Of a stretch of DNA of 64,000 nt, positions 44,224-53,095 are shown one piece after another (the first letter of the stretch is position 1; each line of letters begins with the position of its first letter). The stretch is from Labrys miyagiensis (lineage in GTDB: Bacteria; Pseudomonadota; Alphaproteobacteria; Rhizobiales; Labraceae), in contig NZ_BSPC01000014.1 of NCBI RefSeq assembly GCF_030160835.1, positions 1-64,000 of the forward strand, read 5' to 3'. A model generated the notes under the pieces. The model worked only from the letters and a program-made list of their open reading frames with translations, was not told the DNA's origin and searched no databases. Made by a program: the position numbers and the translations under genes.

Positions 44224-45597
44224 ATGCTTAACATTGTCAATATTATTCCAGCGTCGATGAGCGGTGAGACGCATCAGGACAGCGAGCCAAATATTGCTGT
44301 TAACCCTCAAAATACTCAAGATATGGTAGCGACGGCTTTCCTGCCGGCACCAATGGGCGGCCCGAATGCGCCAATTTTTGTCTCGACCGACGGTGGCACC
44401 ACTTGGAGCTTACGGACAATTGTGCCCGGAAATAACGCCAATGTGGGTACTGGTGATATTACGGTCGGTTTCGCGACTACTGGTGGGATGCTGTATGCTG
44501 GTATTCTGAACGGCACTACTGGCCGCCTGCAAATCTTGCGAACCCCTAACTTTGCTTCTAACGCGGTAATGACCTCTCTCATTGACCGTCCGAACGAAGA
44601 TCAGCCTTGGGTAGTGGCCGGTAGTGTCATCGCGAATGGCATTTCCAAAGACCGCGTATTTGTCGGCAACAACAACTTCAATCAGGCTCTAGGGCAGACC
44701 GCGACAGTCGACGTGTCGCAGAACGCGGCGACTGCACCAGCGCCCGCAGGATTCAGCCCTGTTCAGCTTGAACACCGCCCGACCAATCCCCAGGACGGTC
44801 CTCCCGTCCGGATTGCCTTGCATTCCGATGGCACCGTATATGCCGCGTTTCAGCGTTGGCTAGGCGGTGTGCCTCCCAACCAACTCATGGACGTTATTGT
44901 CACGCGGGACGATAACTGGGGTGGTGGCGCGACACCGTTCACTGACCTGAAAGATCCAGGTGGTGTCGTCGGTCAACCCGTCGCAACCAACCGCTTCATT
45001 CGTTTTAATGCGCTTATGGGCCAAGAACGGCTCGGCGCAGATCTCACTATCGCAGTCGATCCGACCGCCTCAGGCACCGTCTACATAGCGTGGTGCGACC
45101 GCGTCGGCGGCGCCGCTGGGACGGATTGGACCATTCATGTTTCGCGATCAACCGATCGCGGTCAGACTTGGTCAGCAGATCTGCGTACGATTACAAATGC
45201 CAAGAATCCATCGCTTGCAATTGGGTCAAATCGACGTGTCGGTCTACTCTATCAACAATTCACCGGAACTACATGGGATACGAAGCTGGAACTTACCAGC
45301 GACGGCTGGTCCATCCCCGTAGCGCCTCTAGTTTTACACACTGCCTCATCTGCAAATCCTCCCAGCACGTTCCTACCGTATCTGGGTGACTACGTTAGAA
45401 TGATTAGTGTAGGCGAAGAGTTTTTCGGCGTATTTTGTGGCAACAACACCCCTAACATGGCAAATTTTCCGAACGGTGTAACCTATCAGCGTTTCGCTGA
45501 TTGGAACAGAAATGTGCTTCTCGCCACCGACCGCATAACAACTGTGCAACCGTCAATTGACCCATTCTTCTTTCGATGGTCGGAAGCAGTAAGCTGA
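44224..45597 (+). CDS. Asp-box beta-propeller protein (sialidase-like)
   Basis: The 457-residue protein contains two clear Asp-boxes, S-T-D-G-G-T-T-W (54-61) and S-T-D-R-G-Q-T-W (309-316), and partial ones, as in six-bladed BNR/sialidase propellers. A sialidase R-I-P motif and a catalytic Tyr/Glu pair were not seen, so glycosidase activity is doubtful; it may be a binding scaffold. No signal peptide. It starts 4 bp after the preceding stop, completing a three-gene operon. Confidence 0.75.
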   Translation: MLNIVNIIPASMSGETHQDSEPNIAVNPQNTQDMVATAFLPAPMGGPNAPIFVSTDGGTTWSLRTIVPGNNANVGTGDITVGFATTGGMLYAGILNGTTGRLQILRTPNFASNAVMTSLIDRPNEDQPWVVAGSVIANGISKDRVFVGNNNFNQALGQTATVDVSQNAATAPAPAGFSPVQLEHRPTNPQDGPPVRIALHSDGTVYAAFQRWLGGVPPNQLMDVIVTRDDNWGGGATPFTDLKDPGGVVGQPVATNRFIRFNALMGQERLGADLTIAVDPTASGTVYIAWCDRVGGAAGTDWTIHVSRSTDRGQTWSADLRTITNAKNPSLAIGSNRRVGLLYQQFTGTTWDTKLELTSDGWSIPVAPLVLHTASSANPPSTFLPYLGDYVRMISVGEEFFGVFCGNNTPNMANFPNGVTYQRFADWNRNVLLATDRITTVQPSIDPFFFRWSEAVS

Positions 45598-45793
45598 CGA
45601 ACTCAAAAACGGCGAGCAAAGTTCGTCGCCGTGGCAATTGCCGATCGGGCCGAGCATAGGGCTTCGATATAAGCGTGCTCCTGAAGCAACTACAGAAGTT
45701 CCCGACGGCCGGGGCCGAAAGTGATGTACGCCCAGAATATTCTGAGCATCGACTAGTCGATAAAGGTAGGCAGAACAGTCCAGGAGGACACTC

Positions 45794-46150
45794 ATGCCCA
45801 GGAAGTCCCGATTTAAAGCGACCTCAGTCGGCGAGAATGCTCCGGTGGCCGACAAGACCATTTATCGTGTGAGGGTGGACATGAGCCCTCACGAGACGGT
45901 CCGCAATCTCGGCGCGTTTCGCCTGGACTTCTGCTGCATGCCGCAGGAACGGGACACGCAAGGCGGCCAGCGCAGGCTCCACGCCTATGCGCGCGGCGAA
46001 ACGGTAGCAGCCTTGCGGGCGGCGGGCCGGCGGGTCGAGGTTCTCGCAGACGCGATCGAGGAGGGGCGGCGCATGCAGACGCTTATCTCCAAAGCGGATC
46101 GTTTCGACGGCGGACAAAAGGGGCCCGAGGGCATCGGCAAGCTGATTTAG
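45794..46150 (+). CDS. Stand-alone carboxypeptidase propeptide-like protein
   Basis: The 118 residues contain T-I-Y-R-V-R-V-D and R-L-H-A-Y-A-R-G-E-T-V-A-A-L-R-A-A-G-R-R-V-E-V-L-A-D, closely like the strand-helix pattern seen before the catalytic domain in M14 carboxypeptidase precursors (x-E-x-V-x-A-L-R-A-A-G-Y-x-V-E-V-L). Here it is a separate protein, 35 bp upstream of an M14 gene that lacks this domain. It may act as chaperone or inhibitor of the peptidase; this is inference. GGAGG lies 6 bases before the ATG. Confidence 0.55.
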   Translation: MPRKSRFKATSVGENAPVADKTIYRVRVDMSPHETVRNLGAFRLDFCCMPQERDTQGGQRRLHAYARGETVAALRAAGRRVEVLADAIEEGRRMQTLISKADRFDGGQKGPEGIGKLI

Positions 46151-46185
46151 GTGATCGAACCTGAAGGCGAACACGAGGCAAGTCC

Positions 46186-47574
46186 ATGGCACAGATCATG
46201 TCGACAGCCGAAATAGAATCGGCGCTGATTTACTATCAGAATACATATCCTACCCTATGCCGGCGCATCGAGCTCCCAAACAAGACAATTGAAAACCGTA
46301 CTTGTCACGCCTTGCATATGGGCCAACCCAATTCTTCCAGCAGCTCGGCTGGGCTGATCATCGGCGGCGTTCATGCCCGCGAATGGGGCGGCCCCGACAT
46401 CGTTATCAATTTTGCCGGCGACTTGCTGCGCGCCTACACCAGCGGGAGCGGACTGGAATATGGCAGTAGCAAATTTGCCGCGGTGGACATCAAGCGTATT
46501 CTGGATCAGTCGACGATCGTCGTTTTTCCCTGCGTCAATCCCGACGGCGTCGAATTCAGCCACAACGATGTCGCGCTCTGGCGCAAGAACCGGAACCCTG
46601 CCTCTTCAGGCGGCGATCCGGCAAAAATAGGCGTCGACATCAATCGCAATTATGACTTTCTATGGAACTACAAGAAGTACTTCAGTCCATCAGCATGGGA
46701 TTCCAGCTTGGCATCCGACGATGCCTCCACCGAGACCTTCCACGGCACCGCACCGTTTTCGGAACCGGAGACCCAGAACGTCAAGTGGCTGATAGATTCT
46801 TATGCCAATTTGACGATGTTCCTCGACCTTCACTCGTATACCGGTGACGTCCTTTACAATTGGGGGGACGACGACAACCAGAGCAGCGACCCTGGCATGA
46901 ACTTTGCCAATTCCGTGTATGACGGGCAGCGCGGCCAAATTGGAACGGGCTATGCCGAATTCATCCAACCGAGCGATCAGCGGTTGGCAAGCACGATTGC
47001 CGACAGCATTCGCAAGGCGATGAACGGCGTACGTGGGCGCCCCTATTTAGCCAAACAGGCGGTGGGCCTCTATCCGACGGCCGGCTCGAGCGACGATTAT
47101 GCCTACTCCCGGCATCTCGTACAGCCCGGCCACAGCAAGATCTTCGGCTTTACGATCGAATTCAATTTTGCGACTGACGGAAGCTTGACCAATCCTGCGA
47201 CCGATCCGTTCTTGGTGACGGCCGATCCGGCTGTGTTGGACCAGACGATGCTCGACGTCATCCCCGGGCTCATCGCCTTCTCCCAAAACGTGAAGCCCAT
47301 CACGCTTCCGCCACTCGAGACCGCTTCGGCCACTGTGAATATCGTCCATGCCAACCCCATCACTGGTGAGACGTGGTCTCTGGACGACGGCAAGATCCAC
47401 AAGACTCCGCCGATTCCCGATCCCTATCGCACCAAAGTCGGCAACGAGATTTGGCGCCTGCTCGCGGCTTTTGATGGATTGCATTCCGTAAGTGGACTTG
47501 CAGGCCAGATCGCGCGCAAAGGCCTTCTTGAAGCCATCGCCGAGGTCGCACGTGCGAACGCGGGAGCAAGCTGA
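46186..47574 (+). CDS. M14-family zinc carboxypeptidase
   Basis: The 462-residue protein has zinc ligands His63 and Glu66 (G-V-H-A-R-E-W-G) and His217 (L-D-L-H-S-Y-T-G), substrate-binding D-I-N-R-N-Y (152-157) and catalytic Glu326 (F-T-I-E-F-N). It removes C-terminal residues from peptides. There is no signal peptide and no internal propeptide; a propeptide-like protein is encoded just upstream. About 85 residues after the catalytic domain are of unknown fold and include T-G-E-T-W-S-L-D-D-G-K. An internal ATG at 46198 is an alternative start. Confidence 0.92.
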   Translation: MAQIMSTAEIESALIYYQNTYPTLCRRIELPNKTIENRTCHALHMGQPNSSSSSAGLIIGGVHAREWGGPDIVINFAGDLLRAYTSGSGLEYGSSKFAAVDIKRILDQSTIVVFPCVNPDGVEFSHNDVALWRKNRNPASSGGDPAKIGVDINRNYDFLWNYKKYFSPSAWDSSLASDDASTETFHGTAPFSEPETQNVKWLIDSYANLTMFLDLHSYTGDVLYNWGDDDNQSSDPGMNFANSVYDGQRGQIGTGYAEFIQPSDQRLASTIADSIRKAMNGVRGRPYLAKQAVGLYPTAGSSDDYAYSRHLVQPGHSKIFGFTIEFNFATDGSLTNPATDPFLVTADPAVLDQTMLDVIPGLIAFSQNVKPITLPPLETASATVNIVHANPITGETWSLDDGKIHKTPPIPDPYRTKVGNEIWRLLAAFDGLHSVSGLAGQIARKGLLEAIAEVARANAGAS

Positions 47575-47631
47575 CGGGCATGGTCACGGCAACTCGTCGG
47601 AGCCGCGGCACGGGCAGGCCAGCGGCCGATT

Positions 47632-48140
47632 TCACGCCGAGATCGCAGTCGAGCGACGCAGCTGCTGCAGAGCTGCGGCTCGTAATTGCTTCAGATATCT
47701 CTGAGAGATGAGGTGCCGTTCGACGTTGAAAGTATTGTGGACGGCAGCAGGAGCGGACGGAAATCGTTGCGCTGATCCCGGGGATTTGAACCGCTGCATT
47801 TTGTGCTCGCGTCGTCGGGTCGGCCGATGCGAATTCCCGGCCCGATTATTCTGGCGCTGGCCTTGCTTGTGCCGGACTGAAAGCCCAAGCTCTCGCACGG
47901 CGGCACCATAGGACCGAAGCTGGTCGGCGATGATCCCTTCCGGCCTGAAGCCTTGTTTTCTGAGCAATTTGCGCATGAGGCGGATGGCTGCGGCCGAGTT
48001 TCTTCTTGATTGCACCAGCAAGTCCAGAACCTCGCCTTCGCCGTCAACCGCACGCCAGAGCCGGAACCGCTTGCCCGCGATCCTCACGACCATCTCGTCC
48101 AGGTGCCAGCGACCCGTCGGGCGCGGCTGTCGGCGCCGCA
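47632..48140 (-). mobile_element. IS6-family transposase remnant (minus strand)
   Basis: Keeps W-H-L-D-E-M-V-V-R-I-A-G-K, A-D-Q-L-R-S-Y-G-A-A and N-N-R-A-G-N-S-H-R-P. The catalytic Glu of N-N-R-A-E-N-S-H has become Gly, so it is inactive, and the N-terminal part is missing. It is unrelated at sequence level to copies A and B. Confidence 0.8.
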
Positions 48141-48194
48141 GCAGCCAGACAAACCGGGAGGCCATCATTGCCTGTGACAGCGAGAGTCGATTGC

Positions 48195-48511
48195 TGGACC
48201 GATCCCACCGCCATCTGAAACCAATCCGCATCCGGCAGAGCCAATATCTGAGCAACCGGATCGAGCAGGAGCATCGGCACATCAAACGCCGGATCCGACC
48301 CATGCTCGGGTTCAAATCACTCGCCTGCGCAGAGTCGATCCTGTCCGGCATCGAGATGGTCCATATGATGCGCAAACGACAAGCGAGGTACGCCTACAAT
48401 CCAGCACTGTCTTTGGCCGAGCAGTTTAATATCCTGGCCGCATATACATCGGTTCCTTGGCCCTTTCGCGCCGCTACTCCACGGTTGCGACAGAACCGGA
48501 CGGTGCCCTAG
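48195..48511 (+). mobile_element. IS6-family transposase C-terminal remnant (plus strand)
   Basis: Reads S-Q-Y-L-S-N-R-I-E-Q-E-H-R-H-I-K-R-R, P-M-L-G-F-K-S and M-R-K-R-Q-A-R-Y-A-Y-N-P, the C-terminus of another IS6-type transposase including its catalytic Glu. The first two catalytic Asp are missing. It lies back-to-back with the minus-strand remnant, so one element truncated the other. Confidence 0.75.
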
Positions 48512-48943
48512 GCGCCGGCTGCCGCGAAGGAAAGGGTATACTCCCGCTCCTTAGGATCTATCTAAATTATTGAGATTGGGGAAGAAATGACTCTGGACTA
48601 AAGCCTAGCCGCAATCTGCCTATGCCAAAACTATCCGCCAGACCCTCTCCAATGCGAGCAGACTACAGGTATTGAGATCGGCCTGTCGGAACCTCAAGCG
48701 ACGGCATTGCACAGGAGGAACCGATAATGATCTGGACTGCGGCTCACGAATTGCTGGGATCGACGCGACACGCGCTCGCGAGTTCTTCTTTCACATCCTG
48801 TCGCCAGGCCGGTCAACGATGCCATTATCAAGAACAAGACCGGGTTGCTGCAGCGCACGCCGTCAACGCTTGGAAAGACTTTGGTCGAAGGCCGCGGATT
48901 TATCCGTTTGAGATCTTCAAATCCAGCCCCAGGATTCATTGCA
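48512..48943. other. Intergenic region upstream of the iron-chelate ABC operon
   Basis: A 74-codon frame (48727-48951) has a good AGGAGG site but no motif and overlaps the binding-protein start. No Fur, Irr or Rir box was identified by eye. Confidence 0.4.
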
Positions 48944-50035
48944 ATGGCTAAGTGGACATTCTCGGGGTTGCAGATTGCCGCCGTCCTCGCTCTCTCGCTG
49001 CTTATCAATCCAGCGGCTCCCGCGCGGGCGGACTCGATATCCATCAGCGATTCTCGTGGCCAGACCGTTCAAATCCAACGTCCTGTTCGAAATGTTGCGA
49101 TCTTTCCCTTGCCCATTCCCGAAGCGATGATCGCGATCGATGGTGGCACGCAGCGCTTGATGGCCATAAATCCAAGGGCGAAATCAGCGCTGATGAAGGG
49201 AGTGATCGGGCAACTATTCCCCGAGATCGCCAATATCCGCACGGATCTGGTGGCGCCGGACTTCGTTCCCAACGTCGAAGAGATCCTGACAGCCAATCCC
49301 GACATTGTGTTGCAATGGCAGGCTAAAGGAGGTGAACGGGTCGCGCCGATGGAAAACGCAGGAATCGAGGTCGCGACGGTCAGCACCGATTCTCGCGAGA
49401 CGAGGCGAGGCTATATCGCGATGCTTGGTCAAATCCTTGGCAAGGAGGACCGTGCCCAAACACTTCTGGATTGGGACGATAGAACCGTCACGGAACTCGC
49501 GAAAGCGCTCAGGTCAGCGAACAGGCCAAAGCCTCGTATCGCGTTTATCGATGGGATGATCGGCAACGAGTTTGTCGTGTTTGGCCGCCAAGAGTCCTAT
49601 TTTACCGCCGCAGGTTTGGTGAATGCCGCTACCGAGGCAGGTTATACCGACGGGTCTATCAAAGTTGGCGCTGAAGCTCTCCTCAGCTGGAAGCCTGATA
49701 TTGTTTTCGTCAACTACTACAACGACACATTGCAACCGGCAGACATCTTCAAACATCCCGTTCTGGCTGGATTGGATGCCGTAAAAAACGGGCGCGTCTA
49801 CAAGACACCGGCTATCGATCCAGCCACCGCTGCGGGCGGCGAGCTTGCCTGCCTTTGGCTGGCCAAAATCGGCTATCCCGACATTTTTGTCAGCGACTTC
49901 CGCAGTGAGGTTTCGAAAGGTTTTCACGAGCTTTACGGCAAGGACCTCACAGCAACACAAGTCGATCAGCTCCTGCAAATAAGCTGGAACGGTGCTAGCG
50001 CGGGATACGTGTCGGCCTTCGGCACATCTCACTGA
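48944..50035 (+). CDS. ABC transporter substrate-binding protein (FecB/BtuF-like)
   Basis: The 363-residue protein has a signal peptide (1-29, cleaved after A-R-A), then a class III binding fold: I-S-D-S-R-G-Q-T-V-Q-I, A-N-P-D-I-V-L-Q-W, S-W-K-P-D-I-V-F-V-N and L-A-G-L-D-A-V-K-N-G-R-V-Y. These proteins capture ferric siderophores, heme or cobalamin, or free metals, in the periplasm. The start at 48944 begins the signal peptide; the frame extends to 48845 without one. It is first in a four-gene operon with FecCD-type permease and ATPase. Confidence 0.88.
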   Translation: MAKWTFSGLQIAAVLALSLLINPAAPARADSISISDSRGQTVQIQRPVRNVAIFPLPIPEAMIAIDGGTQRLMAINPRAKSALMKGVIGQLFPEIANIRTDLVAPDFVPNVEEILTANPDIVLQWQAKGGERVAPMENAGIEVATVSTDSRETRRGYIAMLGQILGKEDRAQTLLDWDDRTVTELAKALRSANRPKPRIAFIDGMIGNEFVVFGRQESYFTAAGLVNAATEAGYTDGSIKVGAEALLSWKPDIVFVNYYNDTLQPADIFKHPVLAGLDAVKNGRVYKTPAIDPATAAGGELACLWLAKIGYPDIFVSDFRSEVSKGFHELYGKDLTATQVDQLLQISWNGASAGYVSAFGTSH

Positions 50036-50053
50036 CAAAGCCATCATACCGCC

Positions 50054-50713
50054 ATGAAAGATATTGGCTTTATTACCTCGGGCGATGGGGCTCACCTTAA
50101 GTGTTATCAGGACTTCGAGCCGTATCTCGACGAGCAGATTCACCCGCCTACGATTGATCGTGCTGACCTGACCTGCTTTGAGGCCCTTGTCATTCTGGAT
50201 TTCTCATATCAACAGTTGCTTCGAAAACATACCGGACAAACTAGTGATTATCTGGCGCAGGGTGGCTTCCTGATCGTGTTCGAGCCAAATCGAATGGATG
50301 AATGGCTCAAAGCCGTCGCCGTCCCCTGGTTTTCGTGCGAGACCGAAGATTGGAAGTGGTGGATGCGGCCTGGCGGGCGCATGGAGTTTAAGAACTTCCA
50401 TCGGCAGGAAGGCATATTGGGGCAATATGCACGTGGCTACAGTGATCCCCGGGAAGGAGCGGAGTGGTTATGCATGATCGGTGGTCCCACGCCCGACGGC
50501 ACGATTGATGAGGACCCAATCGACTGGGTCTGGCGAATGCCGAGTGGTGGAAAGCTGTTCATGCACAATGGTGACAACATCGACCATTTCTGCTCGGACC
50601 CTCGCCATCAGCCTAACTTGTTTCACGACATCCTAAGCGCGCTGACCTTCTCCCACGAACGCTCTGAAGGACGCTGGAGCGGCGATCCTATCTCGACAGA
50701 GGGTTCGCGATGA
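50054..50713 (+). CDS. Unknown protein inside an iron-chelate-type ABC operon
   Basis: A 219-residue soluble protein. The first half (I-G-F-I-T-S-G-D-G-A-H, F-E-A-L-V-I-L-D-F-S-Y, Y-L-A-Q-G-G-F-L-I-V-F-E-P) looks like a GATase1/ThuA-type alpha/beta sandwich; no catalytic Cys is evident. The second half is Trp-rich (D-W-K-W-W-M-R-P-G-G-R-M, I-D-W-V-W-R-M-P). Its stop and the permease start overlap as ATGA, so it is co-translated with the importer. It could process the imported chelate; that is inference. Confidence 0.7.
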   Translation: MKDIGFITSGDGAHLKCYQDFEPYLDEQIHPPTIDRADLTCFEALVILDFSYQQLLRKHTGQTSDYLAQGGFLIVFEPNRMDEWLKAVAVPWFSCETEDWKWWMRPGGRMEFKNFHRQEGILGQYARGYSDPREGAEWLCMIGGPTPDGTIDEDPIDWVWRMPSGGKLFMHNGDNIDHFCSDPRHQPNLFHDILSALTFSHERSEGRWSGDPISTEGSR

Positions 50714-51786
50714 CCTCGAAAGTGCGGGCTCCCAAAGAAGGTGTGTTTCACAGGGAGGACAGGGGACGACTGACGAATGCAGGCATTGTCATGGCTTGTT
50801 TGGTCATACTGCTGGTGGTGGCCATCGCAGCCTCGCTTTCGTGCGGCCGCTATGCCATCAGCCTCAGAGAGCTCAGAATTATAATCCTTGGCTGGTTTAG
50901 CTTGGGCCCCGGCCATAATGGAGTACCGGAGCCCGTATGGCGCGTGGTCGAGCTGGTGCGTGTGCCGCGCATGCTCATCGGCGGCTTCGTCGGAGGAGGC
51001 CTGGCACTTTCGGGCGCGGCGTTGCAGGGCGTGTTCCGCAACCCATTGGTTGATCCTCAGGTGATAGGTGTCTCGTCGGGCGCCGCATTCGGCGGAGTCG
51101 GAGCAATACTTCTTGGACTGGGTACTGTCGGTGTGTGGTCGATGGCCTTTTGTTTCGGGCTGAATGCCCTGCTGTTGGTCATCCTCATGAGCCGCGATTC
51201 AGGCCGTTCGTCAATTCTGATGCTGGTTTTGGCGGGCATCGTCGTATCCGCTTTGTTTTCTGCGCTTATCTCGCTCGTGACTTATTTCGCAAACCCGAAC
51301 GACACCTTGCCGGCGATCGTTTTTTGGCTGATGGGCTCCTTTGCGGGCTCCACCCCAGGGCGAGCGCTCTACATGGTGCCTGTCATCACATTATTTGCAT
51401 TGCCGCTGTTGTTGATGGGTTTTCGCATAAACATTCTCTCGCTCGGGGACGAAGAAGCAAAAGCTCTCGGGCTAAGGGTTGAATCGACCCGGTGGTTAAC
51501 ATTGGGCTGCGTGACGGGTATCACCGCGGCCAGCGTCGCGAACTCCGGCATTGTTGGATGGGTGGGCTTGGTCATTCCGCATTTTGCCCGGGCGCTCGTT
51601 GGCCCCGACCACCGACGGTTGCTACCAGCCTCGGCTCTTCTTGGCGCAAGCTTCATGCTATTTATCGATACATTAGCCCGATCGGCCATCGCAGCGGAGA
51701 TCCCGCTCGGTGTTCTCACCGCGCTGGTTGGCGCGCCTGTATTCCTGGTGTTGCTGCGTCGGACTCAACGCGAGGGATGGCAATGA
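50710..51786 (+). CDS. FecCD-family ABC transporter permease
   Basis: The 358-residue membrane protein has the FecCD signature V-R-V-P-R-M-L-I-G-G-F-V-G-G-G-L-A-L-S-G, L-Q-G-V-F-R-N-P-L-V-D-P and S-G-I-V-G-W-V-G-L-V-I-P-H. About ten membrane helices would pair as a homodimer. It imports the ligand delivered by the upstream binding protein. Overlaps both neighbours by 4 bp (ATGA). Confidence 0.93.
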   Translation: MTSKVRAPKEGVFHREDRGRLTNAGIVMACLVILLVVAIAASLSCGRYAISLRELRIIILGWFSLGPGHNGVPEPVWRVVELVRVPRMLIGGFVGGGLALSGAALQGVFRNPLVDPQVIGVSSGAAFGGVGAILLGLGTVGVWSMAFCFGLNALLLVILMSRDSGRSSILMLVLAGIVVSALFSALISLVTYFANPNDTLPAIVFWLMGSFAGSTPGRALYMVPVITLFALPLLLMGFRINILSLGDEEAKALGLRVESTRWLTLGCVTGITAASVANSGIVGWVGLVIPHFARALVGPDHRRLLPASALLGASFMLFIDTLARSAIAAEIPLGVLTALVGAPVFLVLLRRTQREGWQ

Positions 51787-52547
51787 GGATCGATGCACAG
51801 GGCCTGGGATTCCGTTACGCCGCCGGCCTGCCCTGGCTGTTCGAGAACTTGTCTTTCAGCCTTGCATCGGGGCAGACGCTCGTCCTGCTTGGGCGAAATG
51901 GGCGCGGAAAGACGACGCTTTTGAAGTGTTTGGCCAAACTTATCACGCCAACGGCGGGCAGCGTCCGGTGCAACGGCGTGATGGGTTACGTACCGCAGCA
52001 GTTCACACCGCCTTTTTCCTATTCGGTTTTCGATGTTGTGCTCATGGGCCGCGCCCGACATGTGGGCGTTTTCTCCAATCCGACGAGCCGCGATCGTGCG
52101 CGCACCCAAGAAGCGCTCGAATTGATAGGTTTGGCCTCCTTTGCCAAACGACCTGTCACGACATTGTCAGGCGGAGAACGCCAGCTCGTGTTGATAGCCC
52201 GCGCTCTTGCTGCAGAAGCAGATATTCTGCTGCTCGATGAACCTACTTCGGCGCTTGATTTCCGCAACCAGGCACTCGTTCTTTCGACGCTGCGTCGTCT
52301 TGCGGCTGAGCGCCAACTTACAGTCATAATGACCACGCATGAGCCGACGCACGCCCTCGAAGTTGCCGACAGGGCAATCCTTTTGCATGGTTCAGGAATG
52401 GGTGAGGAGGGCTCTGTCGCAAGCATGTGCACAGAGAGCAAACTATCAGAACTCTACGGGATATCGATGAAGAGGTTGGATTATCATACAGGATACCATC
52501 ATTCTTCATCCATCGTGGCAAACTATTCATCAGTTAAGTGGACGTAG
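51783..52547 (+). CDS. ABC transporter ATP-binding protein (FecE-like)
   Basis: The 254-residue ATPase has Walker A G-R-N-G-R-G-K-T-T, Q-loop Y-V-P-Q-Q-F, signature L-S-G-G-E-R-Q-L-V-L, Walker B I-L-L-L-D-E-P-T-S-A-L-D and an H-loop T-T-H-E-P. It powers the FecCD permease. The start ATG at 51783 overlaps the permease stop. Upstream frame to 51492 lies inside the permease gene and is rejected. This is the last gene of the operon. Confidence 0.93.
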   Translation: MRIDAQGLGFRYAAGLPWLFENLSFSLASGQTLVLLGRNGRGKTTLLKCLAKLITPTAGSVRCNGVMGYVPQQFTPPFSYSVFDVVLMGRARHVGVFSNPTSRDRARTQEALELIGLASFAKRPVTTLSGGERQLVLIARALAAEADILLLDEPTSALDFRNQALVLSTLRRLAAERQLTVIMTTHEPTHALEVADRAILLHGSGMGEEGSVASMCTESKLSELYGISMKRLDYHTGYHHSSSIVANYSSVKWT

Positions 52548-53095
52548 ATTTCTATTTGGAGAATTATGAGGCCAAGCTTACTCCTGTGACATTGCCCGGG
52601 TGAGCATTGTCAACTTAATCGACGGACAGATCGATCGGACGGAACTCCTTGATTTCCTTCCGATCGAAGAAGCAGACGCAGGGTTTCCATCGCCTCCCGC
52701 TGACTCGGGCGCCGCCGGCTCCCGCGTGTGCGGTCCTTGTCGGGTATCTCGAGGATGAAGTTCCTTTCCTCGTCCGCCTTAGTGAGGGTGCATTAGGGAA
52801 ATTGGTGCTCGGGGTGCCACACTGGAGGCCGGTATCGAAGAAGCTTTGATAGTTTCGGTCCTGCGATGCTCGGCGGCCTTTCGCCGATCAACAAGTACAT
52901 CTAAAATAATTCGGTGAATGAACGTAGAAAAATTTAATACAATCATCAGAAAGTTCGTAATTTTAGTTTTATTTTGCAGATCTAAACCTATATACTTACT
53001 AATAGATTAAGTATCCGGCGGTAATAATAATGCGCGACTTGCTTCTGCGTGTAAAACGTTCTTACATACACGGATGAACGGGAATACTGGCCAGC
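52548..53095. other. Intergenic region, no gene recognised
   Basis: About 550 bases. A 66-residue plus frame (52649-52849) and the opposite strand have no recognisable domain. The last 200 bases are AT-rich and probably hold the promoter of the GAF gene. Confidence 0.45.

Noticed and set aside
44224..45597. Active sialidase
   Set aside because: Asp-boxes are present but the R-I-P motif and catalytic Tyr/Glu pair could not be found.
48780..48943. Possible TonB-receptor fragment upstream of the binding protein gene
   Set aside because: One weak match only; not enough to call a gene remnant.
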